A stretch of 64,000 nt of DNA. It comes from CAYNVQ01 sp964400735. Lineage in GTDB: Bacteria > Acidobacteriota > Aminicenantia > Aminicenantales > Aminicenantaceae. Within the stretch, counting starts at the first letter, position 1, and the number at the start of each line of letters is the position of its first letter. The position numbers were made by a program, and so were the translations under genes. Positions 1 to 7,651 of this stretch are shown here, in pieces. The stretch lies in the NCBI GenBank assembly GCA_964400735.1, contig CAYNVQ010000001.1, positions 1,110,062-1,174,061 on the forward strand, read 5' to 3'. The notes below the pieces were generated by a model, which was not told the origin of the DNA, made no database searches, and worked only from the letters and a program-made list of their open reading frames with translations.

Positions 1-607
1 CCTCTTCTGCTTCTCCTTCTTCTGGCTCTTTCGGTTCAGCCTCCTGCACGACTTCCTCCACAGGCCCGGAGGAGTTCAGCAGCTCTTTTATCTTTTTGAG
101 CTTGTAAAGCTCCTGCTCGAGGTTGATCTCTGTCTCATCCGGTTCTTCCCCTTCGGGAACCTCGGCCACTATGCCGTACTTCTCTTCAAGGTCCTTTTTC
201 AACGCCGAGACCTTCTCTCCTGTATCCTGTTGGAGTTCTTCCAGCTTCTGGTTCAGCTCGCTGACTTTTTTCAGCTCTTCCAGGGTCTGAGCTGTCAGAG
301 ACTCTATTTCTGTCTGGTGCTGTATGGCCTTTTCGATATGCTCCTTGATCTGCGTCTTCAGCTCTTTTTTGTTGTTTTCGAATTCGGCGAGCAGGGATTT
401 GAAATTGACCAATGTGCCCTTTTCTTCCTCCATCTCCCTGTTGAGTTCTTCAATCCGCTTCTGGGCTTCCTCCCTTTCCTTTCTGATCCTCTCTTCCAGC
501 TCTTTTTCGACTTCTTCCCTTCTCTTGGTGATAGCCTGGTCTAGCTGCTGTTGGATTTCATCGATGATGGAAGAAGAATTTTTCGGGGTATCTTCTTTTT
601 TAGCCAT
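1..607 (-). CDS. Partial coiled-coil protein, C-terminus outside window
   Basis: Reading the minus strand from an ATG at 607 gives about 202 uninterrupted codons to the window edge, so the C-terminus is missing. The protein starts MAKKEDTPKNSSSIIDEIQ and is then almost entirely Glu/Lys/Gln/Leu-rich with heptad-like spacing (residues about 25-150), followed by an acidic, Pro-containing stretch near the end of the visible part. There is no signal peptide or membrane segment. A GGTGA-type ribosome site lies just before the ATG, and a good sigma-70-like promoter (635-664) lies upstream. The composition suggests a cytoplasmic coiled-coil structural protein; no family was recognised. Several plus-strand frames here are open only because they are antisense to this repetitive coiled coil. 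Confidence 0.8.
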   Translation of the reverse strand, partial: MAKKEDTPKNSSSIIDEIQQQLDQAITKRREEVEKELEERIRKEREEAQKRIEELNREMEEEKGTLVNFKSLLAEFENNKKELKTQIKEHIEKAIQHQTEIESLTAQTLEELKKVSELNQKLEELQQDTGEKVSALKKDLEEKYGIVAEVPEGEEPDETEINLEQELYKLKKIKELLNSSGPVEEVVQEAEPKEPEEGEAEE

Positions 608-634
608 TTTTTTCACCTTGCCCTTTACAAGTTT

Positions 635-664
635 ATCTTACTCCTGGCCTCTGAAAACTGTCAA
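635..664 (-). promoter_or_regulatory. Sigma-70-like promoter of the coiled-coil gene
   Basis: On the minus strand TTGACA (664-659) and TAAGAT (640-635) are separated by 18 bases. This places the start of transcription about 20 bases before the ATG at 607. The -35 box is a perfect consensus; the -10 box matches 4 of 6. Confidence 0.55.
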
Positions 665-692
665 GATGAGGCATTCTTTCTCTCCTCCTGTT

Positions 693-710
693 TCATGAGC
701 GAACTCATGA
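693..710. repeat. Perfect 7-bp inverted repeat with 4-base loop
   Basis: TCATGAG at 693-699 and CTCATGA at 704-710 are perfect reverse complements around a CGAA loop (TTCG on the minus strand). It sits about 30 bases upstream of the -35 box of the coiled-coil gene, so it could be an operator or an RNA hairpin. No T-run follows on either strand, so it is not a convincing terminator. Confidence 0.45.
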
Positions 711-1023
711 TGTCAGATCGATTATTCAGATTCAATAGCCTTTTAAGACGAATCCAGGGGGTAAAATTACAGAATTTGTCTCATCCCTAGAGGTGAGATT
801 GAGCTACCGCCGAAACGGAAGCCTTTCCAAAACCGTGATCGAAGATCCAGAGCATTAGGAAGCGCTTTTGCTCCAGTCAGATTTTTTACGCCATTCCCTC
901 ACCGCTCTTCTCGGCGGCTGCGGAACTGCGCATGGTCAATCTAAACCACCAAAACTTTAGCCATGTTAATCCATATCCTACCCACTAGCTACCTTCATGC
1001 TCAATACATCCTCGCCGACAATA
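711..1023. other. Intergenic stretch without recognisable gene
   Basis: No frame here carries a plausible coding sequence. A 12-14 base motif (AGCATTAGGAAG, near 851-863) recurs inverted near 1170-1183, on the other side of the small repeat at 1024-1112, which hints that a larger decayed mobile element once spanned this gap. Nothing else is supported. Confidence 0.4.
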
Positions 1024-1112
1024 TGGGGACGTCCCATTTGGGGACACCCTGTATTACATAGATGTGGCTTTTTTTAAATAAATTATAGAGTGTCTCTGAA
1101 TGGAACGTCCCC
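1024..1112. repeat. REP/MITE-like element with terminal inverted repeats, copy A
   Basis: The element begins GGGGACGTCCCA (1024-1035) and ends TGGAACGTCCCC (1101-1112). The end is the reverse complement of the start with one mismatch in 12. Internally GGGGAC recurs at 1040-1045. The first about 70 bases align with 4707-4775 (copy B), sharing the GGGGAC-TCCCATTTGGGGACACCC block and the TAAATTATAGAGT block. Short non-coding units of this kind are usually mobilised in trans by REP-associated or IS transposases; none is visible in the window. Confidence 0.65.
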
Positions 1113-1247
1113 TTATTGTTCCCCTCGAAAAGCGGCTTGGGAAGGCTAAATCCTCCGATGTCGCTCAATCACTTCCTAATGCTTTGTTCTGTGTATGGCT
1201 AATATATCATTGTAATTTTGGAAATGCTTTCAGCTGAAACAAAATGC

Positions 1248-1277
1248 TTGCCTGCGGCTAAAGAAATAAGGTATAAA
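1248..1277 (+). promoter_or_regulatory. Possible promoter of the HD-GYP gene
   Basis: TTGCCT (1248-1253) and TATAAA (1272-1277) are separated by 18 bases and predict transcription starting near 1284, about 40 bases before the ATG at 1323. If real, it rules out the longer reading frame that starts upstream at 1218. Confidence 0.4.
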
Positions 1278-1322
1278 AGTGAGAGAAATGGTAACGTGCA
1301 GCGCCGAGGAAGGAGGAAGCCG

Positions 1323-2411
1323 ATGAAAGGGCCGGGGAAGATTCTGCTCGTAGAAGAGAACGAAACACGGAGAAAACATCTTGCCCGCTTTCTCTCCGAA
1401 GAGGCGCTTCCGGCACTAGAGTCCGTCTCTTTTCCAGAGGCCGCCGAACGGCTGCTGAGTCCGAACGACTTCACCATTGCCCTCATAAACGCCGGTTTTT
1501 TGAAAAACGATAGAACGGGCCTTTTAAAAAAAATCAGGTCTTCCTATCCCCATTTGTCCATCATCCTGATGGCGTCCAAAGAAAACACGAACCCGGCCCT
1601 CTCCCTGCTCAAACAGAATCTGTTGGACCATATCACGAGTCCAGACCATCCGGCGGCCATATTTTCGGCCGTTGCCAGCGAAATCCGAAAAAAGGAAGCC
1701 GTTCGCACGAACGAGCTCTATAAGCGCCATCTGGAAAAGCTTCGCTCGGAACAGAAAAAGAGCGTGAAACGTGCCATGGAGCTGGAGGAGATATACGATG
1801 CCACCCTCGAGAACCTGATGACCGCTCTGGATTTGAGGGATGTCGAAACCTTCGGCCATTCGAGGACCGTGGCCAAGTACAGCCACCTGCTGGCCCAAAC
1901 TCTAGGCGTGCACGACAGGAAAACGCTGGATAATATCCGGAAGGGAGCCTTGCTCCACGATGTCGGGAAAATCGCCATACCCGATTCTATCCTCAAAAAG
2001 CCGACGCCTCTGACAACGGAAGAGTGGAAAAAAATCAGGCTTCACCCCACTCTCGGTTACGGATTGATCAAAGAGATAAAACTGCTGGAGGAAGTGGGAA
2101 ACATCATCCTTTATCACCACGAAAAATACGACGGGTCAGGATACCCGAAAGGCCTGAAAAACGATGAAATTCCCCTCGAATCAAGGATATTCGCCCTGGC
2201 GGATGCGCTGGATGCGATCACCTCTTTTAGACCCTACCGCAAAGAAAGGGACTTCCAAACGGCCAAGGAAGAAATCCAGCGGAACGCCGGCAGCCAGTTC
2301 GATTCCAAAGTGGTGGATGCCTTTTGCTCCATCAGCCTGGAAACCTGGGAAAAAATCCGTTTCGAGACCACCCAGCTTTTTCCCTTTTTCCTAGACATGA
2401 AAAACCTTTAA
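1323..2411 (+). CDS. HD-GYP domain phosphodiesterase-like protein with degenerate receiver
   Basis: Predicted cyclic-di-GMP phosphodiesterase of the RpfG type, 362 residues. Residues 5-120 resemble a response-regulator receiver (KILLVEENE start), but the usual phospho-acceptor Asp is Asn56 (ALINAGF), so phosphorylation is doubtful. A charged helix (about 120-160) leads to the HD-GYP domain. That domain has GHS at 178-180, HDVGK at 212-216, HHEKYDGSGYP at 265-275 and ADALDAIT near 293-300, all metal or active-site motifs of catalytically competent HD-GYP proteins. The ATG at 1323 was chosen because AGGAGG lies 6 bases upstream and a promoter fits at 1248-1277; the same frame is open to 1218. 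It stands alone, convergent with prmC. A c-di-GMP enzyme near an exopolysaccharide locus is suggestive, but the distance is large. Confidence 0.88.
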   Translation: MKGPGKILLVEENETRRKHLARFLSEEALPALESVSFPEAAERLLSPNDFTIALINAGFLKNDRTGLLKKIRSSYPHLSIILMASKENTNPALSLLKQNLLDHITSPDHPAAIFSAVASEIRKKEAVRTNELYKRHLEKLRSEQKKSVKRAMELEEIYDATLENLMTALDLRDVETFGHSRTVAKYSHLLAQTLGVHDRKTLDNIRKGALLHDVGKIAIPDSILKKPTPLTTEEWKKIRLHPTLGYGLIKEIKLLEEVGNIILYHHEKYDGSGYPKGLKNDEIPLESRIFALADALDAITSFRPYRKERDFQTAKEEIQRNAGSQFDSKVVDAFCSISLETWEKIRFETTQLFPFFLDMKNL

Positions 2412-2450
2412 GTCCTGCCCTAGGCTACGATAGACTCTTGACGGGGAAGC

Positions 2451-3302
2451 TCACTTGTGCCGCAACCGGGCTGTGATGGCCCTGGGAATACCGGATAGGT
2501 CGCAAAAATAGCGGGGGGCTTCCCATCCATTCCCGAAAAAAGAGAGGGCCTCATCTTTCTGGCCGTAACCGATTTCCAGACACAGATGTCCCCCGGGCTT
2601 GAGAAATTCGGGCGCTCCCTGTATCAATTTCCGCACAAACTCCAACCCGCTCTCCCCGGCCACCAGTGCCTCCCCCGGCTCGTAATCCCTGATTTCCGCC
2701 GCTAGGCGCTCCCATTCGCTTTTCGAAACATAGGGGGGATTGGACACGATAAAATCGCATATCCCTTGCAGCCGCAGCTTTTTCAAAGGGTCGTACAGAC
2801 TGCCCCTCCTGAAGGTGATGGAGGAAATTTTTAAGGAAGCGGCGTTCAAGGCGGCCGCCTTCAGGGCCGCCTCGGAGACGTCCGTGGCCACGATCCTGGC
2901 CTGCGGAATCTCCCGGGCCAAAGCCACAGCGATGTTCCCCGCCCCGGTCCCGATATCCACGATGAGCTCCGTTTCTCTCGAAGATGCGGAGATCACTCTC
3001 TCGACCAGGATTTCCGTCTCCGGGCGGGGGATCAAAACCCCAGGGAAAACTTTGAACGGAATGGACCAGAATTCTTTCTCTCCGGTCACATAGGCCAGGG
3101 GCACTCCCTTTTGCCTTTGGGAGACAGAGCGGTAAAATTCGTCCTCCTGGGCCATCGAGACCTCGGTCTCCGGGTGAGAATACAGTGTCTCCTCGGAGAT
3201 CCCTGCCCTTTTGATGACCAGGATTTTAGCTTCGAGGGAAGGATGGAGGCTGCCTCTCAGAAGGGACTGCCCTTCTTCGAATAGTTGGCGGACGGTTTTC
3301 AA
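2451..3302 (-). CDS. prmC: Peptide chain release factor N5-glutamine methyltransferase PrmC
   Basis: Transfers a methyl group from S-adenosylmethionine to the Gln of the GGQ motif in release factors. The 283-residue length is normal for HemK/PrmC. The N-terminal helical substrate-binding domain (1-about 85) is followed by a Rossmann methyltransferase with VDIGTGAGNIA (115-125) and the diagnostic NPPY (188-191) that holds the target glutamine. It follows prfA by 12 bases in the same direction, the classic rpmE-prfA-prmC order, so substrate and modifying enzyme are co-transcribed. It ends 39 bases from the convergent HD-GYP gene, with no clear terminator between them. Confidence 0.95.
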   Translation of the reverse strand: MKTVRQLFEEGQSLLRGSLHPSLEAKILVIKRAGISEETLYSHPETEVSMAQEDEFYRSVSQRQKGVPLAYVTGEKEFWSIPFKVFPGVLIPRPETEILVERVISASSRETELIVDIGTGAGNIAVALAREIPQARIVATDVSEAALKAAALNAASLKISSITFRRGSLYDPLKKLRLQGICDFIVSNPPYVSKSEWERLAAEIRDYEPGEALVAGESGLEFVRKLIQGAPEFLKPGGHLCLEIGYGQKDEALSFFGNGWEAPRYFCDLSGIPRAITARLRHK

Positions 3303-3314
3303 TGAAAATTCGCT

Positions 3315-4397
3315 TCAGGCCGCAGACTCGGCCCGGTTTCCCAGCATCTGGGCCTGAAAATGTATGGTCAAAGCTTCGATGATATCATCCAGGTTGCCGT
3401 CGAGAATACTTTCCAATCTGTGAAGGGTCAGATGCAGGCGGTGGTCGGTGACCCTAGACTGAGGAAAATTATAGGTCCTGATTTTCTCGCTCCTCTCCCC
3501 TGTCCCGACCTGGGATTTGCGGTTCTTGGCTATCTGCTCGTCCTGTTCCTCTTGGGCGATATCCAGCAGGCGCGTGCGGAGTATGCGTAGGGCTTTTTCC
3601 TTGTTGCGGTGCTGGGATTTTTCATCCTGGCAGGAGACCACCATGCCCGAAGGCTTATGGGTCACCCGGATCGCCGTGTAGTTGCGGTTGACGTTCTGGC
3701 CGCCTGGACCAGAGGCCCCAAAAGCCTCGATACGAAGGTCCTTGGGGTCCAGTTGTACATCCACCTCGTCGGCCTCGGGAAGAACGGCCACCGTGACTGT
3801 CGAGGTGTGGATGCGGCCGCTGGCTTCCGTCTCCGGAACCCTCTGGACGCGGTGGACGCCGCTCTCATACTTGAGCTGGGAGTAGACCTTATCGCCCCGG
3901 ATGCTGAAAATGATTTCCTTGAATCCGCCGATCGGAGAATAGCTCGTGCTCATGACCTCCTGCTCCCATCCCATCTTCTCGGCATACCGCGAGTACATGC
4001 GGTGGAGGTCCTGGGCGAATAGCGAGGCCTCATCCCCTCCTGCACCGGCCCTTATCTCCATGATGACATCCTTTTCGTCGTTGGGATCTTTGGGCAGGAG
4101 CAGGATCCGCAGCTCTTCGCGCACCTCCTCCTCTTTCTCCTGAAGCTCGTGGAGTTCGTCCTCGGCCAGCTCCCTCAACTCTGCATCCGTTCCCGAATCG
4201 GCGAGAATTTCCTTGGAATCCTCGATTCCCTTGAGGATTTTTTCGTAAGCTTCGAATTTTTTGACGACGGGTTCCAGTTCGGCCCGCTCTTTGGCGACCT
4301 TTTTGATCTTTTGGGGGTCGCCGGCTAAGGAAGGGTCAGACAGGGATTGGGTGAGTCGGCGGTATTTCTCCCTGATTTCTTCCAGATCGTGCAACAT
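3315..4397 (-). CDS. prfA: Peptide chain release factor 1
   Basis: Recognises UAA/UAG stop codons in the ribosomal A site and triggers peptide release. The 360 residues match bacterial RF1. Visible are the N-terminal helical domain, the acidic patch ending EIRAGAGGDEASLF (about 114-127), the tripeptide anticodon region with PET at 188-190 (RF1-type P-x-T rather than the RF2 SPF), and the catalytic GGQ at 232-234 within GASGPGGQNVNRNY. RF2 is excluded by the PxT motif. It lies 5 bases after rpmE and 12 bases before prmC, so the three are very probably one transcript. Confidence 0.97.
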   Translation of the reverse strand: MLHDLEEIREKYRRLTQSLSDPSLAGDPQKIKKVAKERAELEPVVKKFEAYEKILKGIEDSKEILADSGTDAELRELAEDELHELQEKEEEVREELRILLLPKDPNDEKDVIMEIRAGAGGDEASLFAQDLHRMYSRYAEKMGWEQEVMSTSYSPIGGFKEIIFSIRGDKVYSQLKYESGVHRVQRVPETEASGRIHTSTVTVAVLPEADEVDVQLDPKDLRIEAFGASGPGGQNVNRNYTAIRVTHKPSGMVVSCQDEKSQHRNKEKALRILRTRLLDIAQEEQDEQIAKNRKSQVGTGERSEKIRTYNFPQSRVTDHRLHLTLHRLESILDGNLDDIIEALTIHFQAQMLGNRAESAA

Positions 4398-4402
4398 TTC
4401 GT

Positions 4403-4609
4403 CTATTTGGCAAAATCACCGTACTTTTTCTTGAATTTCTCCACGCGTCCTGCGCTGTCCACAAACTTCTGTTTGCCCGTGAAAAAGGGATGGCACTGGG
4501 AACAGATCTCCACACGAATCTCTTTTTTGGTCGACTTCGTTTTCCAAGTATTTCCGCAGGCACAGGCCACCGTGCATTCCACGTAATCAGGATGTATTTC
4601 TTTCTTCAT
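4403..4609 (-). CDS. rpmE: 50S ribosomal protein L31 (zinc-binding type)
   Basis: 68 residues, start MKKEIHPDYVECTVACACG. The four-cysteine zinc site is retained: C16 and C18, with C37 and C40 in the SQCHPFFTGKQKFVD block typical of L31 type A. The ORF runs as the first gene of the rpmE-prfA-prmC group. AGGAG lies 8 bases upstream of the ATG, and a strong promoter is at 4634-4662. Retention of all cysteines marks the zinc-containing form rather than the zinc-independent YkgM paralogue. Confidence 0.95.
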   Translation of the reverse strand: MKKEIHPDYVECTVACACGNTWKTKSTKKEIRVEICSQCHPFFTGKQKFVDSAGRVEKFKKKYGDFAK

Positions 4610-4633
4610 TTCTTCGACTCCTCAACTGGGCCG

Positions 4634-4662
4634 ATTATACCAGATTACCGCCCCCCGAGCAA
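4634..4662 (-). promoter_or_regulatory. Strong sigma-70-like promoter of rpmE-prfA-prmC
   Basis: On the minus strand TTGCTC (4662-4657) and a perfect TATAAT (4639-4634) are 17 bases apart. This predicts a leader of under 20 bases before rpmE. The upstream side abuts the inverted-repeat element at 4671-4902, which may therefore have inserted just behind the promoter. Confidence 0.7.
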
Positions 4663-4670
4663 CATCAATA

Positions 4671-4902
4671 TGGGGACGCTCCATTAGGTACCACCCTATA
4701 GCTAGGGGGGACATCCCATTTGGGGACACCCGATATTCCAGAACTGGCTTTTAATCAATATTAAATTATAGAGTATTCCCAAAGGGTGTGTAAGGAAATA
4801 TCCCGTAGATGGATACCCTCTATTATTGATTGGTATTGATTGGAATTTTATCAAAAATATAAAAATATATTGTATAGGGTGGTACTTAATGGGACGTCCC
4901 CA
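4671..4902. repeat. MITE-like 232-bp element with 29-bp terminal inverted repeats, containing copy B
   Basis: 4671-4699 (TGGGGACGCTCCATTAGGTA...) and 4874-4902 are reverse complements with 26 of 29 positions identical. Between them, 4707-4775 is a second member of the repeat found at 1024-1093, so one element appears to sit inside another. The interior is AT-rich and has no open frame of note. It fills the whole gap between the rpmE promoter and the stop codon of the VanZ-like gene (4906). A transposase is not encoded, so it would be non-autonomous. Confidence 0.75.
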
Positions 4903-4905
4903 GAT

Positions 4906-5304
4906 TCACAGGTTTTGTTTGATGACAATGGCCCAAAACAATCCCAGCATCAGCACGATCCCGGCACAATCGATGGCCAAATCCACGAGCGAAAAAAAAC
5001 GGTGAGGAAGGAAATACTGATACACCTCGATGAACAGGCCGAAAGACAAAGCCAGAAGGGCCGACCTCACCAGAGTAAAGGAGGATTTCTTTTTGTAATA
5101 ACCCCATGCCAGCAGCGCCGCAAAAAGGCCGAAACCGAAGAAATGGAGGGCATATTCGGAAAAGAGGACAGAGAAAATTTCATGCATTCTCCGGATTTTT
5201 GTCAATCCCGCTGTGGATATGGAAGCGCCGATAAAAATCAGCACGGCAAAAATATAGGCGGGAAGAAAGTGCCTGTTTCTATGAAAATGTGACGGCTTCA
5301 ACAA
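4906..5304 (-). CDS. VanZ-like family membrane protein
   Basis: 132 residues with four hydrophobic segments (about 14-34, 48-65, 80-97, 108-127), a short integral inner-membrane protein. The pattern HFFGFGLFAALL, then EVYQYFLPHRFFSLVDLAID, then a final glycine-containing helix is that of the VanZ-like family. The founding member confers low-level teicoplanin resistance, but most homologues have no known role. It is the last of four co-directional minus genes (7473 to 4906) separated by regular 47-49 base gaps. The repeat at 4671-4902 begins 3 bases after its stop codon. Confidence 0.8.
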   Translation of the reverse strand: MLKPSHFHRNRHFLPAYIFAVLIFIGASISTAGLTKIRRMHEIFSVLFSEYALHFFGFGLFAALLAWGYYKKKSSFTLVRSALLALSFGLFIEVYQYFLPHRFFSLVDLAIDCAGIVLMLGLFWAIVIKQNL

Positions 5305-5353
5305 TTTATGCTCGCCTCGCTTCCTTTCGAATCTATAATTAAAAATTTGACAA

Positions 5354-6199
5354 TCAGCTGTATTTCCTCTTGAAACATTCCCAGTCTATGCTGAAATCGC
5401 ACTTCTGCTGGCTTTCTTTGACTCTCTTCTTATAAGCCTTGGAGTCGAAATAATCTTTTAATTCCCTATTCAAGGGATGAACCTGCTCTTCGGCTTCCCA
5501 TTTGTAGCAGCCCTGGGATTTCTCGTTCAGGCACTCGAGATGTACGATCCAGGCCAATTGTCTGAACGGAATATCCCGGAAAGAGCTTCTGATGGCCTGA
5601 ACTTCTCCCTGCTTCAAAGGATTGAGAAAAGTGAACTGCCGCATAAATAGCAGAGAGTTGTGAAAATAGGCAGGGAAGGCCAAAATCCCGTCCAGCTTGT
5701 TGAGGCGCGCCAGATACACGAAAAGATCCAGCACCTTTTTCCCCAGCTTGAGACCCGGACAGCTCTGTCCCGGAAGCGGCAGAAGGTCACTGGAAAACTC
5801 AAGGAGCGGGTTCTGAAGCGTCAGCCAATCCAGGGCCAAAAACCTGAATTGGGAGACCGGAATCTCGGAAGAGAGCTTTTTATCGAGCCGGAATACCGCC
5901 TCTCTTATCTTGAGGTCGACGATAAGGTTTTCGTTCTTTTTCTCCCTGTAAAATATGCGGAATCTCTGAAGAGGATATTCCGAGGAATCCAAATCGTATT
6001 CAAGAGGCCATAGATTTCTATTTTGGGCATCCTTATAAAAGCTCCTCTTTTTCAAGACAGAGGAAACCTCTTGAAGCGAATATTTTCCGAGCAGCAGGGA
6101 CGACCCCTTGTCTCCCATAAGATCGGTATAGATATCCTTTTCTTCGATAGTGAGGAGGTCCTCCGCTTTCGAGTCATCCTTGGATGTTATAAATTTCAT
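5354..6199 (-). CDS. Conserved hypothetical protein, soluble, 281 aa
   Basis: No signal peptide or membrane helix. It is rich in charged and aromatic residues and reads as a well-behaved globular protein. A central block PGQSCPGLKLGKKVLDLFVY (about 147-166), followed by a run of aromatic residues (FPAYFHNSLLFMRQFTFL), resembles the acyl-CoA-binding half of GNAT-like acetyltransferase domains, where a conserved helix precedes an F/Y-rich strand. This is only a fold-level impression and no family is claimed. It lies 47 bases after rsmD and 49 bases before the VanZ-like gene and is probably co-transcribed with them. Confidence 0.75.
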   Translation of the reverse strand: MKFITSKDDSKAEDLLTIEEKDIYTDLMGDKGSSLLLGKYSLQEVSSVLKKRSFYKDAQNRNLWPLEYDLDSSEYPLQRFRIFYREKKNENLIVDLKIREAVFRLDKKLSSEIPVSQFRFLALDWLTLQNPLLEFSSDLLPLPGQSCPGLKLGKKVLDLFVYLARLNKLDGILAFPAYFHNSLLFMRQFTFLNPLKQGEVQAIRSSFRDIPFRQLAWIVHLECLNEKSQGCYKWEAEEQVHPLNRELKDYFDSKAYKKRVKESQQKCDFSIDWECFKRKYS

Positions 6200-6246
6200 T
6201 TTAGACCATATGACATATTAGATTGTATTGGAAATTCGGCCTTAAT

Positions 6247-6798
6247 TCAAACGAAAAACGACAGCGTATCGTCCCCTAAGGTCACCTGCCGCTTCAGTCG
6301 AAAATACCTCTTCTTCAATTCCGTTTTGTGAAAATGACGGAGGATGATTTTCCCTCCCTCCGCCAGGATTTCTCTCTTCATTATGACCCTCAAGGGATTC
6401 CTCTCCTCCAACAGTTTGTAGGGAGGATCGAGAAAAATGAGGTCGAACTTCGCCCCTTCCTTGGCCAACTGGATGACCGCCCGGTTGAATTCCTTCCGGA
6501 TAACCCGGGCCCTGTCTTCCGCCTCGCATTTGGCAATGTTTATCTTGATAACCTTTATGGCCGGATAATAATTATCGACGAAAACCACCTGGTCCGCCCC
6601 CCGGCTTAGAGCCTCGATGCCCACAGAGCCGGTTCCGGCGAATCCATCCAACACAAGACTCCCTTTGACCTCCTTCTGGATAATGCTGAATAGTGACTCC
6701 TTGAGTTTATCGGGCATGGGCCGCACCTCGGTGTCCGGCACCCTTTTTAGCCGTTTTCCTTTGTATTTGCCGCTGATGATCCTGATCATTTCATCCAC
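6247..6798 (-). CDS. rsmD: 16S rRNA (guanine-966-N2)-methyltransferase RsmD
   Basis: Methylates G966 of 16S rRNA in the assembled 30S subunit using S-adenosylmethionine. The 183-residue length is normal. Diagnostic features are IRIISGKYKGKRL at the N-terminus, RPMPDKLKESLFSII, the SAM-binding LVLDGFAGTGSVGIEALSRG (about 49-68) and the catalytic DPPY at about 124-127. The second Met (residue 4, at 6789) is an equally possible start because the family normally begins close to IRIISG. Spacing of 47-48 bases on both sides to unknown genes suggests a loose operon. Confidence 0.95.
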   Translation of the reverse strand: MDEMIRIISGKYKGKRLKRVPDTEVRPMPDKLKESLFSIIQKEVKGSLVLDGFAGTGSVGIEALSRGADQVVFVDNYYPAIKVIKINIAKCEAEDRARVIRKEFNRAVIQLAKEGAKFDLIFLDPPYKLLEERNPLRVIMKREILAEGGKIILRHFHKTELKKRYFRLKRQVTLGDDTLSFFV

Positions 6799-6846
6799 TC
6801 TGGACTATTCATAAAAAAATGCTTCCGACTTTTTTGCTTCTGCAGG

Positions 6847-7473
6847 CTAATAATAGAAAAAAGCTCTGCCCTTCTCGGTCTTTATGTTTTTTATCCCGTA
6901 GGGAAGTTCCCACCAGTCGCTCATACCGAAGGACTCGGTGCCTTGTATCTTCGATCCGATGAATATGACCAGATCCAAAACGGCGGGCTGAATGCGCTGG
7001 TTTTCAAGAAACAGATCTTCCAGGTCCAACCTGACTTTTCCCTTTTCCACCTCCAATCTCCCCCCCATGTAGAACGTCATCTGGGGCCGCAGGATTTTGG
7101 GGAGGTTCTGTCCTTCGAGATCGATGAAAATCTTTCCTTCGATTTTATTATCATCGAACAGCTTGAGCTCGAGCTCCCTCATGATATCTTCCTTTTCCAC
7201 CTCGATGCGGTAGGCGATATAGGAGTTGAGCTCGCTTTCTGTGACCTCGACTTTCCGTGTGTCGTCACTCCCCTTCTCGAGCTGTTCCAGTTGAATCCTA
7301 TCGATCAATTTTATGACCTTGAGCGCCTTTTGGACAGAATACCCGGCGGGTTTATCGGGCAAGTTTTGAGTAGAGCCAGAAACAATGACGACCGCAGGAA
7401 CGAGAAACAAAATAAGGCGAGGGAATTGGCCGCGCATCCGCTTCACAACACAGTTCGAGCCTCTAATCTTCAT
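6847..7473 (-). CDS. Hypothetical exported protein
   Basis: 208 residues. The N-terminus is basic, followed by a hydrophobic segment LILFLVPAVVIVSGS, so it is likely exported. Met13 (7437) would give a cleaner signal peptide and is an alternative start. The mature part alternates charged and hydrophobic residues (for example VEVTESELNSYIAYRI, then RLEVEKGKVRLDLEDLFL), suggestive of a beta-rich, possibly lipid-binding fold, but no family was recognised. It is the first of the four-gene minus group ending with the VanZ-like gene. Confidence 0.75.
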   Translation of the reverse strand: MKIRGSNCVVKRMRGQFPRLILFLVPAVVIVSGSTQNLPDKPAGYSVQKALKVIKLIDRIQLEQLEKGSDDTRKVEVTESELNSYIAYRIEVEKEDIMRELELKLFDDNKIEGKIFIDLEGQNLPKILRPQMTFYMGGRLEVEKGKVRLDLEDLFLENQRIQPAVLDLVIFIGSKIQGTESFGMSDWWELPYGIKNIKTEKGRAFFYY

Positions 7474-7651
7474 CTAAATCATAATACCTGTTTTCCCGGT
7501 ATAAAAAAAGATCCCTTCAAAGAGAGAACTCTTTTATTCCATATCAAGAAGGATTTTTAGGGATATGACTATATCGCTTTTGAGCCACTGATGATTAAGC
7601 AATTAAACTCAGGGCATAAAAATAACACTGCTTAAATTTATTACGAATGTT

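Noticed and set aside
1218..1322. Extended N-terminus of the HD-GYP protein
   Set aside because: The extra 35 residues are atypical and would contain the likely promoter. AGGAGG sits correctly before the ATG at 1323.
4840..5292. 150-residue plus-strand open frame opposite the VanZ-like gene
   Set aside because: It is antisense to a clear VanZ-like protein and runs through the inverted-repeat element; composition is not protein-like.
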